Of a stretch of DNA of 64,000 nucleotides, positions 1 through 10,841 are shown piece after piece; positions within the stretch are counted from its first letter, which is position 1; each line of letters starts with the position of its first letter. Origin of the DNA: Psococerastis gibbosa (lineage: Eukaryota > Arthropoda > Insecta > Psocodea > Psocidae). The notes under the pieces were generated by a model that did no database searches, was not told the origin of the DNA, and saw nothing but the letters and a program-made list of their open reading frames with translations. The stretch spans positions 62,001 to 126,000 of the forward strand of contig CAXART010000009.1 of NCBI GenBank assembly GCA_963971405.1, in the 5' to 3' direction. A program made the position numbers and the translations under genes.

Positions 1-725
1 TATTCTTGTCTAATGAATTTTTTGTAGCTACATTTACACCGATGAACACGCAGGAACAATTGCTCAATGTTAAGTATAATACAATGAGCCAAAATAAGCC
101 AAATTAAGACACCCTTATCACATCAAGACCTTTAAAAAAAATAATATAAGTAAATAGCTATTTTTTTTATTCATGTCGAATGAATTTTTTTTAGCAACAT
201 TTAAACCGATGTACACGCAGGAGCAAGTGTTCAATGTTAAGTACAATACAATGAGCCTAAATAAGCAAAATTAAGACACCTATATCTTTTAAAGACCTTT
301 AAAAAAAATAATATAAGTAAATAGCTATTTTTCTTATTCTTGTCGATTGAATTTTTTTTAGCTACATTTACACCGATGAACACGCAGGAGCAATTGCTCA
401 ATGTTAAGTACAATACAATGAGCCAAAATAAGCAAAATTAAGACACCTATATCTTTTTAAAACCTTAAAAAAAAATAAAATAAGTAAATAGCTATTTTTC
501 TTATTCTTGTCGAATGAATTTTTTTTAGCTACATCTACACCGATGAACACGCAGGAGCAATTGTTTAATGTTAAGTACAATACAATGAGCCAAAATAAGC
601 AAAATTAAGACACTCATATCATATCAAGACCTTTAAAAAAAAAAATAAGTATATAGCTATTTTTCTTATTCTTGTCGAATGAATTTTTTGTAGCTACATT
701 TACACCGATGAACACGCAGGAGCAA
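1..725. repeat. Copy of segment 32993-33717 (offset 32,992)
   Basis: Both segments begin inside a chimeric monomer that joins GTCTAATGAATTTTTTGTAG to CAGGAACAATTGCTC and GTATAATAC. They continue through the GTCGATTGA marker (344 and 33336) and an 11-A run before TAAGTATATAG. I found two substitutions: 83 A versus 33075 C, and 106 A versus 33098 C. They part at 726 (T) versus 33718 (G). The left end is cut by the window. Confidence 0.85.
174..340 (+). repeat. Example of second monomer type (AGCAAC type)
   Basis: This monomer shows the second type: AGCAACATTTAAACC replaces AGCTACATTTACACC, usually with GATGTACACG or GATGAACACG after it and a longer T run before ATTC upstream. The changes travel together across the window (for example near 1518, 2690, 3010, 4857 and 5690), so they define a monomer lineage rather than scattered substitutions. 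AGCAAC-type monomers are interspersed with AGCTAC-type monomers in fixed order inside each HOR. Confidence 0.85.
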
Positions 726-816
726 TTGTTTAATATCAAGTACGATACAATGAGCCAAAATAAGCAAAATTAAGACACCTATATCTTTTTAAAACCTTTA
801 AAAAAATAAAATAAGT

Positions 817-828
817 AAATAGCTATTT
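817..828. repeat. 12-bp palindrome AAATAGCTATTT in the A/T linker
   Basis: AAATAGCTATTT is self-complementary and occurs in most monomers between the A tract and the T tract. One monomer class (example 985-999) reads TATTTAGCTAATTTT. There one A-to-T and one T-to-A change fall at paired positions and keep a TTAGCTAA palindrome, while a further change ends it there. Confidence 0.8.
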
Positions 829-885
829 TTCTTATTCTTGTCGAATGAATTTTTTTTAGCTACATTTACACCGATGAACACGCAG

Positions 886-897
886 GAGCAATTGCTC
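886..897. repeat. 12-bp perfect palindrome GAGCAATTGCTC in the monomer
   Basis: GAGCAATTGCTC reads the same on both strands. It occurs in all monomers whose variable box is CAATTGCTC. In the other classes (GCCC, GTTC, GTTT, TTCTC, GTGGCC and so on) the right half is changed and the palindrome is broken. It overlaps the left arm of the adjacent dyad, so the two foldings are mutually exclusive. A function as protein-binding site or cruciform is inference. Confidence 0.8.
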
Positions 898-921
898 AAT
901 GTTAATTACAATACATTGAGC
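894..921. repeat. Dyad GCTCAATGT / ACATTGAGC, 10-nt spacer
   Basis: The left arm 894-902 and right arm 913-921 are exact 9-bp inverted repeats separated by 10 nt. Most monomers carry CAATGAGC instead of CATTGAGC on the right, leaving one mismatch in the stem. The perfect right arm appears in the TTAATTAC class and in the CGACGAACACAGAC and CAATTTCCC classes. Dyad symmetry is a reported property of centromeric satellites that lack CENP-B boxes; whether it matters here is inference. Confidence 0.75.
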
Positions 922-965
922 CAAAATAAGCCAAATTAAGACACCCGTGTCATATCAAGACCTTT

Positions 966-1024
966 AAAAAAAATAAAATAAGTATTTAGCTAATTTTCTT
1001 ATTCTTGTCGAATGAATTTTTTTT
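966..1024. other. A-tract / T-tract module, likely bent or stiff DNA
   Basis: Within about 60 bp each monomer joins A8 (966-973), AAAATAAG, a TAGCTA core, a T4-T8 run and a T8 tract (1017-1024). Such tracts are known to be stiff or bent and to exclude or phase nucleosomes. With a monomer near 167 bp, this could mark the linker of a phased nucleosome array. Only the tracts are seen; phasing is inference. Confidence 0.55.
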
Positions 1025-2130
1025 AGCTACATTTACACCGATGAACACGCAGGAGCAAGTGTTCAATGTTAAGTACAATACAATGAGCCTAAATAAGCAA
1101 AATTAAGACACCTATATCTTTTTAAAACCTTTAAAAAAATAAAATAAGTAAATAGCTATTTTTCTTATTCTTGTCGAATGAATTTTTTTTAGCTACATTT
1201 ACACCGATGAACACGCAGGAGCAATTGCTCAATGTTAATTACAATACATTGAGCCAAAATAAGCCAAATTAAGACACCCGTGTCATATCAAGACCTTTAA
1301 AAAAAATAAAATAAGTATTTAGCTAATTTTCTTATTCTTGTCGAATGAATTTTTTTTAGCTACATTTACACCGATGAACACGCAGGAGCAAGTGTTCAAT
1401 GTTAAGTACAATACAATGAGCCTAAATAAGCAAAATTAAGACACCTACATCTTTTAAAGACCTTTAAAAAAAATAATATAAGTAAATAGCTATTTTTTTT
1501 ATTCTTGTCGAATGAATTTTTTTTAGCAACATTTAAACCGATGAACACGCAGGAGCAATTGCTCAATGTCAAGTACAATACAATGAGCCAAAATAAGCAA
1601 AATTAAGACACCTATATCTTTTTAAAACCTTTAAAAAAATAAAATAAGTAAATAGCTATTTTTCTTATTCTTGTCGAATGAATTTTTTTTAGCTACATTT
1701 ACACCGATGAACACGCAGGAGCAATTGCCCAATGTTAAGTACAATACAATGAGCCAAAATAAGCAAAACTAAGACACCTATATCTTTTTAAAACCTTAAA
1801 AAAAAATAAAATAAGTAAATAGCTATTTTTCTTATTCTTGTCGAATGAATTTTTTTTAGCTACATTTACACCGATGAACACGCAGGAACAATTGCTCATT
1901 GTTAAGTACAATACAGTGAGCCAAAATAAGCAAAATTAAGACACCTATATCTTTTTAAAACCTTTAAAAAAATAAAATAAGTAAATAGCTATTTTTCTTA
2001 TTCTTGTCGAATGAATTTTTTTTAGCTACATTTACACCGATGAACACGCAGGAGCAATTTCTCAATGTTAAGTACAATACAATGAGCCAAAATAAGCCAA
2101 ATTACGACACCCGTGTCATATCAAGACCTT

Positions 2131-2147
2131 AAAAAAAAAAAAAAAAA
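2131..2147 (+). repeat. Poly-A run, 17 A, in a distinct monomer class
   Basis: In the monomer class carrying AAATTACGACACCCGTG, the usual A8TAAAATAAG is replaced by a pure A run followed by GTATATAG. The run is 17 A here and 16 A in the copies I counted near 5129, 7296, 9463, 13129, 15629 and 35292. The class occupies a fixed place in the HORs. The near-constant length suggests the copies spread by homogenisation faster than the run slips. Confidence 0.85.
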
Positions 2148-3575
2148 GTATATAGCTATTTTTCTTATTCTTGTCGAATGAATTTTTTGTAGCTACATTT
2201 ACACCGATGAACACGCAGGAGCAAGTGGCCAATGTTAAGTACAATACAGTGAGCCTAAATAAGCAAAATTAAGACACCTATATCTTTATAAGACCTTTTA
2301 AAAAAATAAAATAAGTAAATAGCTATTTTTCTTATTCTTGTCGAATGAATTTTTTTTAGCTACATTTACACCGACGAACACAGACAAACATTTCTCAATG
2401 TTTAGTACAATACATTGAGCCAAAATAAGCAAAATTAAGACACCTTTATCTTTTAAAAACCTTTAAAAAAAATAAAATAAGTAAATAGCTATTTTTCTTA
2501 TTCTTGTCGAATGAATTTTTTTTAGCTACATTTACACCGATGAACACGCAGGAGCAATTGTTCAATGTTAAGTACAATACAATGAGCCAAAATAAGCAAA
2601 ATTTAGACACCCTTATCATATCAAGACCTTTAAAAAAAATAAAATAAGTAAATAGCTATTTTTTTTATTCTTGTCGAATGAATTTTTTTTAGCAACATTT
2701 AAACCGATGTACACGCAGAAGCAATTGTTTAATATCAAGTACGATACAATGAGCCAAAATAAGCAAAATTAAGACACCTATATCTTTTTAAAACCTTTAA
2801 AAAAATAAAATAAGTAAATAGCTATTTTTCTTATTCTTGTCGAATGAATTTTTTTTAGCTACATTTACACCGATGAACACGCAGGAGCAATTGCCCAATG
2901 TTAAGTACAATACAATGAGCCAAAATAAGCAAAATTTAGACACCAAAATCATATCAAGACCTTTAAAAAAAATAATATAAGTAAATAGCTATTTTTTTTA
3001 TTCTTGTCGAATGAATTTTTTTTAGCAACATTTAAACCGATGAACACGCAGGAGCAATTGCTCAATGTCAAGTACAATACAATGAGCCAAAATAAGCAAA
3101 ATTAAGACACCAATATCTTTTTAAAACCTTTAAAAAAATAAAATAAGTAAATAGCTATTTTTCTTATTCTTGTCGAATGAATTTTTTTTAGCTACATTTA
3201 CACCGATGAACACGCAGGAGCAATTGCTCAATGTTTATTACAATACAATGAGCCAACATAAGCCAAATTAAGACACCCGTGTCATATCAAGACCTTTAAA
3301 AAAAATAAAATAAGTAAATAGCTATTTTTCGTATTCTTGTCTAATGAATTTTTTGTAGCTACATTTACACCGATGAACACGCAGGAGCAAGTGGTCAATG
3401 TTAAGTACAATACAGTGAGCCTAAATAAGCATAACTAAGACACCTTTATCTTCTTAAGACCTTTAAAAAAAATAAAATAAGTAAATAGCTATTTTTCTTA
3501 TTCTTGTCGAATGAATTTTTTTTAGCTACATTTACACCGATGAACACGCAGGAACAATTGCTCAATGTTAAGTAT

Positions 3576-4538
3576 AATACAATGAGCCAAAATAAGCCAA
3601 ATTAAGACACCCTTATCACATCAAGACCTTTAAAAAAAATAATTTAAGTAAATAGCTATTTTTTTTATTCATGTCGAATGAATTTTTTTTAGCAACATTT
3701 AAACCGATGTACACGCAGGAGCAAGTGTTCAATGTTAAGTACAATACAATGAGCCTAAATAAGCAAAATTAAGACACCTATATCTTTTAAAGACCTTTAA
3801 AAAAAATAATATAAGTAAATAGCTATTTTTTTTATTCTTGTCGAATGAATTTTTTTTAGCAACATTTAAACCGATGAACACGCAGGAGCAATTGCTCAAT
3901 GTCAAGTACAATACAATGAGCCAAAATAAGCAAAATTAAGACACCTATATCTTTTTAAAACCTTTAAAAAAATAAAATAAGTAAATAGCTATTTTTCTTA
4001 TTCTTGTCGAATGAATTTTTTTTAGCTACATTTACACCGATGAACACGCAGGAGCAATTGCCCAATGTTAAGTACAATACAATGAGCCAAAATAAGCAAA
4101 ACTAAGACACCTATATCTTTTTAAAACCTTAAAAAAAAATAAAATAAGTAAATAGCTATTTTTCTTATTCTTGTCGAATGAATTTTTTTTAGCTACATCT
4201 ACACCGATGAACACGCAGGAGCAATTGTTTAATGTTAAGTACAATACAATGAGCCAAAATAAGCAAAATTAAGACACTCATATCATATCAAGACCTTTAA
4301 AAAAAGAATAAGTATATAGCTATTTTTCTTATTCTTGTCGAATGAATTTTTTGTAGCTACATTTACACCGATGAACACGCAGGAGCAAGTGGCCAATGTT
4401 AAGTACAATACAGTGAGCCTAAATAAGCAAAATTAAGACACCTATATCTTTATAAGACCTTTTAAAAAAATAAAATAAGTAAATAGCTATTTTTCTTATT
4501 CTTGTCGAATGAATTTTTTTTAGCTACATTTACACCGA
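3576..4538. repeat. Copy of segment 28238-29200 (offset 24,662)
   Basis: Shared rare variants AATTTAAG (3641, 28303), GCAAAACTAAG (4096, 28758) and the GACACTCATATC monomer define the match. The segments part at 4539 (T) versus 29201 (C). One A-to-G change was seen at 4306. Part of this block (28625 onward) also recurs at 60950-64000, so this material exists in three places. Confidence 0.85.
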
Positions 4539-6507
4539 TGAACACGCAGGAACAATTTCCCAATGTTAAGTACAATACATTGAGCCAAAATAAGCAAAAT
4601 TAAAACACCTATATCTTTTTAAAACCTTTAAAAAAAATAAAATAAGTAAATAGCTATTTTTCTTATTCTTGTCGAATGAATTTTTTTTAGCTACTTTTAC
4701 ACCGATGAACCCGCAGGAGCAATTGTTCAATGTTGAGTACAATACAATGAGCCAAAATAAGCAAAATTAAGACACCCTTATCATATCAAGACCTTTAAAA
4801 AAAATAAAATAAGTAAATAGCTATTTTTTTTATTCTTGTCGAATGAATTTTTTTTAGCAACATTTAAACCGATGTACACGCAGGAGGAATTGTTTAATAT
4901 CAAGTACGATACAATGAGCCAAAATAAGCAAAATTAAGACACCTACATCTTTTAGAAACCTTTAAAAAAATAAAATAAGTAAATAGCTATTTTTCTTATT
5001 CTTGTCGAATGAATTTTTTTTAGCTACATTTACACCGATGAACACGCAAGAGCAATTTCTCAATGTTAAGTACAATACAATGAGCCAAAATAAGCCAAAT
5101 TACGACACCCGTGTCATATCAAGACCTTAAAAAAAAAAAAAAAAGTATATAGCTATTTTTCTTATTCTTGTCGAATGAATTTTTTGTAGCTACATTTACA
5201 CCGATGAACACGCAGGAGCAAGTGGCCAATGTTAAGTACAATACAGTGAGCCTAAATAAGCAAAATTAAGACACCTATATCTTTATAAGACCTTTTAAAA
5301 AAATAAAATAAGTAAATAGCTATTTTTCTTATTCTTGTCGAATGAATTTTTTTTAGCTACATTTACACCGACGAACACAGACAAACATTTCTCAATGTTT
5401 AGTACAATACATTGAGCCAAAATAAGCAAAATTAAGACACCTTTATCTTTTAAAAACCTTTAAAAAAAATAAAATAATTAAATAGCTATTTTTCTTATTC
5501 TTGTCGAATGAATTTTTTTTTAGCTACATTTACACCGATGAACACGCAGGAGCAATTGTTCAATGTTAAGTACAATACAATGAGCCAAAATAAGCAAAAT
5601 TTAGACACCCTTATCATATCAAGACCTTTAAAAAAAATAAAATAAGTAAATAGCTATTTTTTTTATTCTTGTCGAATGAATTTTTTTTAGCAACATTTAA
5701 ACCGATGTACACGCAGAAGCAATTGTTTAATATCAAGTACGATACAATGAGCCAAAATAAGCAAAATTAAGACACCTATATCTTTTTAAAACCTTTAAAA
5801 AAATAAAATAAGTAAATAGCTATTTTTCTTATTCTTGTCGAATGAATTTTTTTTAGCTACATTTACACCGATGAACACGCAGGAGCAATTGCTCAATGTT
5901 AATTACAATACATTGAGCCAAAATAAGCCAAATTAAGACACCCGTGTCATATCAAGACCTTTAAAAAAAATAAAATAAGTATTTAGCTAATTTTCTTATT
6001 CTTGTCGAATGAATTTTTTTTAGCTACATTTACACCGATGAACACGCAGGAGCAATTGCCCAATGTTAAGTACAATACAATGAGCCAAAATAAGCAAAAT
6101 TTAGACACCAAAATCATATCAAGACCTTTAAAAAAAATAATATAAGTAAATAGCTATTTTTTTTATTCTTGTCGAATGAATTTTTTTTAGCAACATTTAA
6201 ACCGATGAACACGCAGGAGCAATTGCTCAATGTCAAGTACAATACAGTGAGCCAAAATAAGCAAAATTAAGACACCTATATCTTTTTAAAACCTTTAAAA
6301 AAATAAAATAAGTAAATAGCTATTTTTCTTATTCTTGTCGAATGAATTTTTTTTAGCTACATTTACACCGATGAACACGCAGGAGCAATTGCTCAATGTT
6401 TATTACAATACAATGAGCCAACATAAGCCAAATTAAGACACCCGTGTCATATCAAGACCTTTAAAAAAAATAAAATAAGTAAATAGCTATTTTTCGTATT
6501 CTTGTCT
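4341..6507. repeat. 13-monomer HOR (2167 bp), copy 1
   Basis: Thirteen monomers in fixed order. Diagnostic variable boxes in sequence are: CAAGTGGCC, CAATTTCCC, the ACTTTTACACC/ACCCGCAGG monomer, GAGGAATTG, CAATTTCTC (with the A16 run), CAAGTGGCC, CGACGAACACAGAC, the T9 monomer, GCAGAAGC, TTAATTAC, GACACCAAAATC, CAGTGAGCCAAAA, and TTTATTAC (leading into CGTATTCTTGTCTAATG). Markers repeat at exactly 2167 bp: GAGGAATTG at 4884, 7051, 9218; CGACGAAC at 5369, 7536, 9703. Private changes here are A at 5049 (CGCAAGAG) and T at 5478 (AATTAA). Confidence 0.9.
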
Positions 6508-8674
6508 AATGAATTTTTTGTAGCTACATTTACACCGATGAACACGCAGGAGCAAGTGGCCAATGTTAAGTACAATACAGTGAGCCTAAATAAGCCAAAT
6601 TAAGACACCTATATCTTTATAAGACCTTTTAAAAAAATAAAATAAGTAAATAGCTATTTTTCTTATTCTTGTCGAATGAATTTTTTTTAGCTACATTTAC
6701 ACCGATGAACACGCAGGAACAATTTCCCAATGTTAAGTACAATACATTGAGCCAAAATAAGCAAAATTAAAACACCTATATCTTTTTAAAACCTTTAAAA
6801 AAAATAAAATAAGTAAATAGCTATTTTTCTTATTCTTGTCGAATGAATTTTTTTTAGCTACTTTTACACCGATGAACCCGCAGGAGCAATTGTTCAATGT
6901 TGAGTACAATACAATGAGCCAAAATAAGCAAAATTAAGACACCCTTATCATATCAAGACCTTTAAAAAAAATAAAATAAGTAAATAGCTATTTTTTTTAT
7001 TCTTGTCGAATGAATTTTTTTTAGCAACATTTAAACCGATGTACACGCAGGAGGAATTGTTTAATATCAAGTACGATACAATGAGCCAAAATAAGCAAAA
7101 TTAAGACACCTACATCTTTTAGAAACCTTTAAAAAAATAAAATAAGTAAATAGCTATTTTTCTTATTCTTGTCGAATGAATTTTTTTTAGCTACATTTAC
7201 ACCGATGAACACGCAGGAGCAATTTCTCAATGTTAAGTACAATACAATGAGCCAAAATAAGCCAAATTACGACACCCGTGTCATATCAAGACCTTAAAAA
7301 AAAAAAAAAAAGTATATAGCTATTTTTCTTATTCTTGTCGAATGAATTTTTTGTAGCTACATTTACACCGATGAACACGCAGGAGCAAGTGGCCAATGTT
7401 AAGTACAATACAGTGAGCCTAAATAAGCAAAATCAAGACACCTATATCTTTATAAGACCTTTTAAAAAAATAAAATAAGTAAATAGCTATTTTTCTTATT
7501 CTTGTCGAATGAATTTTTTTTAGCTACATTTACACCGACGAACACAGACAAACATTTCTCAATGTTTAGTACAATACATTGAGCCAAAATAAGCAAAATT
7601 AAGACACCTTTATCTTTTAAAAACCTTTAAAAAAAATAAAATAAGTAAATAGCTATTTTTCTTATTCTTGTCGAATGAATTTTTTTTTAGCTACATTTAC
7701 ACCGATGAACACGCAGGAGCAATTGTTCAATGTTAAGTACAATACAATGAGCCAAAATAAGCAAAATTTAGACACCCTTATCATATCAAGACCTTTAAAA
7801 AAAATAAAATAAGTAAATAGCTATTTTTTTTATTCTTGTCGAATGAATTTTTTTTAGCAACATTTAAACCGATGTACACGCAGAAGCAATTGTTTAATAT
7901 CAAGTACGATACAATGAGCCAAAATAAGCAAAATTAAGACACCTATATCTTTTTAAAACCTTTAAAAAAATAAAATAAGTAAATAGCTATTTTTCTTATT
8001 CTTGTCGAATGAATTTTTTTTAGCTACATTTACACCGATGAACACGCAGGAGCAATTGCTCAATGTTAATTACAATACATTGAGCCAAAATAAGCCAAAT
8101 TAAGACACCCGTGTCATATCAAGACCTTTAAAAAAAATAAAATAAGTATTTAGCTAATTTTCTTATTCTTGTCGAATGAATTTTTTTTAGCTACATTTAC
8201 ACCGATGAACACGCAGGAGCAATTGCCCAATGTTAAGTACAATACAATGAGCCAAAATAAGCAAAATTTAGACACCAAAATCATATCAAGACCTTTAAAA
8301 AAAATAATATAAGTAAATAGCTATTTTTTTTATTCTTGTCGAATGAATTTTTTTTAGCAACATTTAAACCGATGAACACGCAGGAGCAATTGCTCAATGT
8401 CAAGTACAATACAGTGAGCCAAAATAAGCAAAATTAAGACACCTATATCTTTTTAAAACCTTTAAAAAAATAAAATAAGTAAATAGCTATTTTTCTTATT
8501 CTTGTCGAATGAATTTTTTTTAGCTACATTTACACCGATGAACACGCAGGAGCAATTGCTCAATGTTTATTACAATACAATGAGCCAACATAAGCCAAAT
8601 TAAGACACCCGTGTCATATCAAGACCTTTAAAAAAAATAAAATAAGTAAATAGCTATTTTTCGTATTCTTGTCT
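6508..8674. repeat. 13-monomer HOR (2167 bp), copy 2
   Basis: Same monomer order as the preceding copy. Its first monomer reads TAAGCCAAATTAAG with C at 6596 where the other copies have A. It also has C at 7434 (AATCAAG) instead of T. The first of these is also present at 17096 in the 10.5-kb duplicate; the second is not, dating it after that duplication. Confidence 0.9.
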
Positions 8675-10841
8675 AATGAATTTTTTGTAGCTACATTTAC
8701 ACCGATGAACACGCAGGAGCAAGTGGCCAATGTTAAGTACAATACAGTGAGCCTAAATAAGCAAAATTAAGACACCTATATCTTTATAAGACCTTTTAAA
8801 AAAATAAAATAAGTAAATAGCTATTTTTCTTATTCTTGTCGAATGAATTTTTTTTAGCTACATTTACACCGATGAACACGCAGGAACAATTTCCCAATGT
8901 TAAGTACAATACATTGAGCCAAAATAAGCAAAATTAAAACACCTATATCTTTTTAAAACCTTTAAAAAAAATAAAATAAGTAAATAGCTATTTTTCTTAT
9001 TCTTGTCGAATGAATTTTTTTTAGCTACTTTTACACCGATGAACCCGCAGGAGCAATTGTTCAATGTTGAGTACAATACAATGAGCCAAAATAAGCAAAA
9101 TTAAGACACCCTTATCATATCAAGACCTTTAAAAAAAATAAAATAAGTAAATAGCTATTTTTTTTATTCTTGTCGAATGAATTTTTTTTAGCAACATTTA
9201 AACCGATGTACACGCAGGAGGAATTGTTTAATATCAAGTACGATACAATGAGCCAAAATAAGCAAAATTAAGACACCTACATCTTTTAGAAACCTTTAAA
9301 AAAATAAAATAAGTAAATAGCTATTTTTCTTATTCTTGTCGAATGAATTTTTTTTAGCTACATTTACACCGATGAACACGCAGGAGCAATTTCTCAATGT
9401 TAAGTACAATACAATGAGCCAAAATAAGCCAAATTACGACACCCGTGTCATATCAAGACCTTAAAAAAAAAAAAAAAAGTATATAGCTATTTTTCTTATT
9501 CTTGTCGAATGAATTTTTTGTAGCTACATTTACACCGATGAACACGCAGGAGCAAGTGGCCAATGTTAAGTACAATACAGTGAGCCTAAATAAGCAAAAT
9601 TAAGACACCTATATCTTTATAAGACCTTTTAAAAAAATAAAATAAGTAAATAGCTATTTTTCTTATTCTTGTCGAATGAATTTTTTTTAGCTACATTTAC
9701 ACCGACGAACACAGACAAACATTTCTCAATGTTTAGTACAATACATTGAGCCAAAATAAGCAAAATTAAGACACCTTTATCTTTTAAAAACCTTTAAAAA
9801 AAATAAAATAAGTAAATAGCTATTTTTCTTATTCTTGTCGAATGAATTTTTTTTTAGCTACATTTACACCGATGAACACGCAGGAGCAATTGTTCAATGT
9901 TAAGTACAATACAATGAGCCAAAATAAGCAAAATTTAGACACCCTTATCATATCAAGACCTTTAAAAAAAATAAAATAAGTAAATAGCTATTTTTTTTAT
10001 TCTTGTCGAATGAATTTTTTTTAGCAACATTTAAACCGATGTACACGCAGAAGCAATTGTTTAATATCAAGTACGATACAATGAGCCAAAATAAGCAAAA
10101 TTAAGACACCTATATCTTTTTAAAACCTTTAAAAAAATAAAATAAGTAAATAGCTATTTTTCTTATTCTTGTCGAATGAATTTTTTTTAGCTACATTTAC
10201 ACCGATGAACACGCAGGAGCAATTGCTCAATGTTAATTACAATACATTGAGCCAAAATAAGCCAAATTAAGACACCCGTGTCATATCAAGACCTTTAAAA
10301 AAAATAAAATAAGTATTTAGCTAATTTTCTTATTCTTGTCGAATGAATTTTTTTTAGCTACATTTACACCGATGAACACGCAGGAGCAATTGCCCAATGT
10401 TAAGTACAATACAATGAGCCAAAATAAGCAAAATTTAGACACCAAAATCATATCAAGACCTTTAAAAAAAATAATATAAGTAAATAGCTATTTTTTTTAT
10501 TCTTGTCGAATGAATTTTTTTTAGCAACATTTAAACCGATGAACACGCAGGAGCAATTGCTCAATGTCAAGTACAATACAGTGAGCCAAAATAAGCAAAA
10601 TTAAGACACCTATATCTTTTTAAAACCTTTAAAAAAATAAAATAAGTAAATAGCTATTTTTCTTATTCTTGTCGAATGAATTTTTTTTAGCTACATTTAC
10701 ACCGATGAACACGCAGGAGCAATTGCTCAATGTTTATTACAATACAATGAGCCAACATAAGCCAAATTAAGACACCCGTGTCATATCAAGACCTTTAAAA
10801 AAAATAAAATAAGTAAATAGCTATTTTTCGTATTCTTGTCT
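8675..10841. repeat. 13-monomer HOR (2167 bp), copy 3
   Basis: The match to copy 2 continues about 52 bp past this unit and ends at 10894, where CAAGTGGTC replaces CAAGTGGCC. From there the array follows a different monomer order (GCATAAC, CTTCTTAAG, GTATAATAC, CAAGTGTTC, ...). The switch occurs inside the conserved part of a monomer, as expected for homologous exchange. Confidence 0.9.

Larger units (their letters stand above)
841..1007 (+). repeat. Reference monomer (167 bp) of the satellite
   Basis: This unit starts at TCGAATGA and ends just before the next TCGAATGA at 1008. In order it holds: TCGAATGA (841-848), a T8 tract (850-857), TAGCTACATTTACACC, the conserved GATGAACACGCAGG box (874-887), the variable box CAATTGCTC (889-897), a dyad (894-921), AAATAAGC, AAGACACC, then CCTTT followed by A8 (966-973), AAATAAG, and a TAGCTA core followed by a T-rich run. 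Monomers differ mainly in the variable box (for example CAATTGCCC, CAATTGTTC, CAATTTCTC, CAAGTGGCC, CAAGTGGTC, CAAGTGTTC, GAATTGTTT), the base before GAGCC, and the segment after GACACC. These variants are the markers used for all HOR calls in this window. The phase of the unit is arbitrary. Confidence 0.95.
758..1447. repeat. Two-monomer (333-bp) tandem repeat, ~2 copies
   Basis: Markers TTAATTAC (902, 1235) and AAGTGTTC (1057, 1390) recur at 333 bp. Sequence from 758 matches 1091 onward and the copies part at 1115 (T) versus 1448 (C). The unit pairs the TTAATTAC/TATTTAGCTAA monomer with a chimeric CAAGTGTTC monomer. It is a local dimer expansion, not found as such elsewhere in the window. 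Confidence 0.85.
1..4340. repeat. Left mosaic block of shuffled monomer types
   Basis: Monomer classes found in the ordered HORs further right appear here in other orders and as chimeras. Examples are the monomer joining TTTTTTGTAG to CAATTGTTTAATATC (about 690-740) and those joining TTAGCTAC to CAAGTGTTC (about 1025-1060 and 1357-1394). The block contains a dimer repeat (758-1447), a segment shared with 32993-33717 and one shared with 28238-29200, but no long tandem HOR was seen. It contains no gene. Confidence 0.75.

Noticed and set aside
801..812. AATAAA-type polyadenylation signals in the A-rich segment
   Set aside because: They arise by chance in A-rich sequence in nearly every monomer and no transcript unit is visible.
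835..860. CENP-B box near TTGTCGAATGAATT
   Set aside because: The essential TTCG....A..CGGG bases are absent; no other site in the monomer fits.
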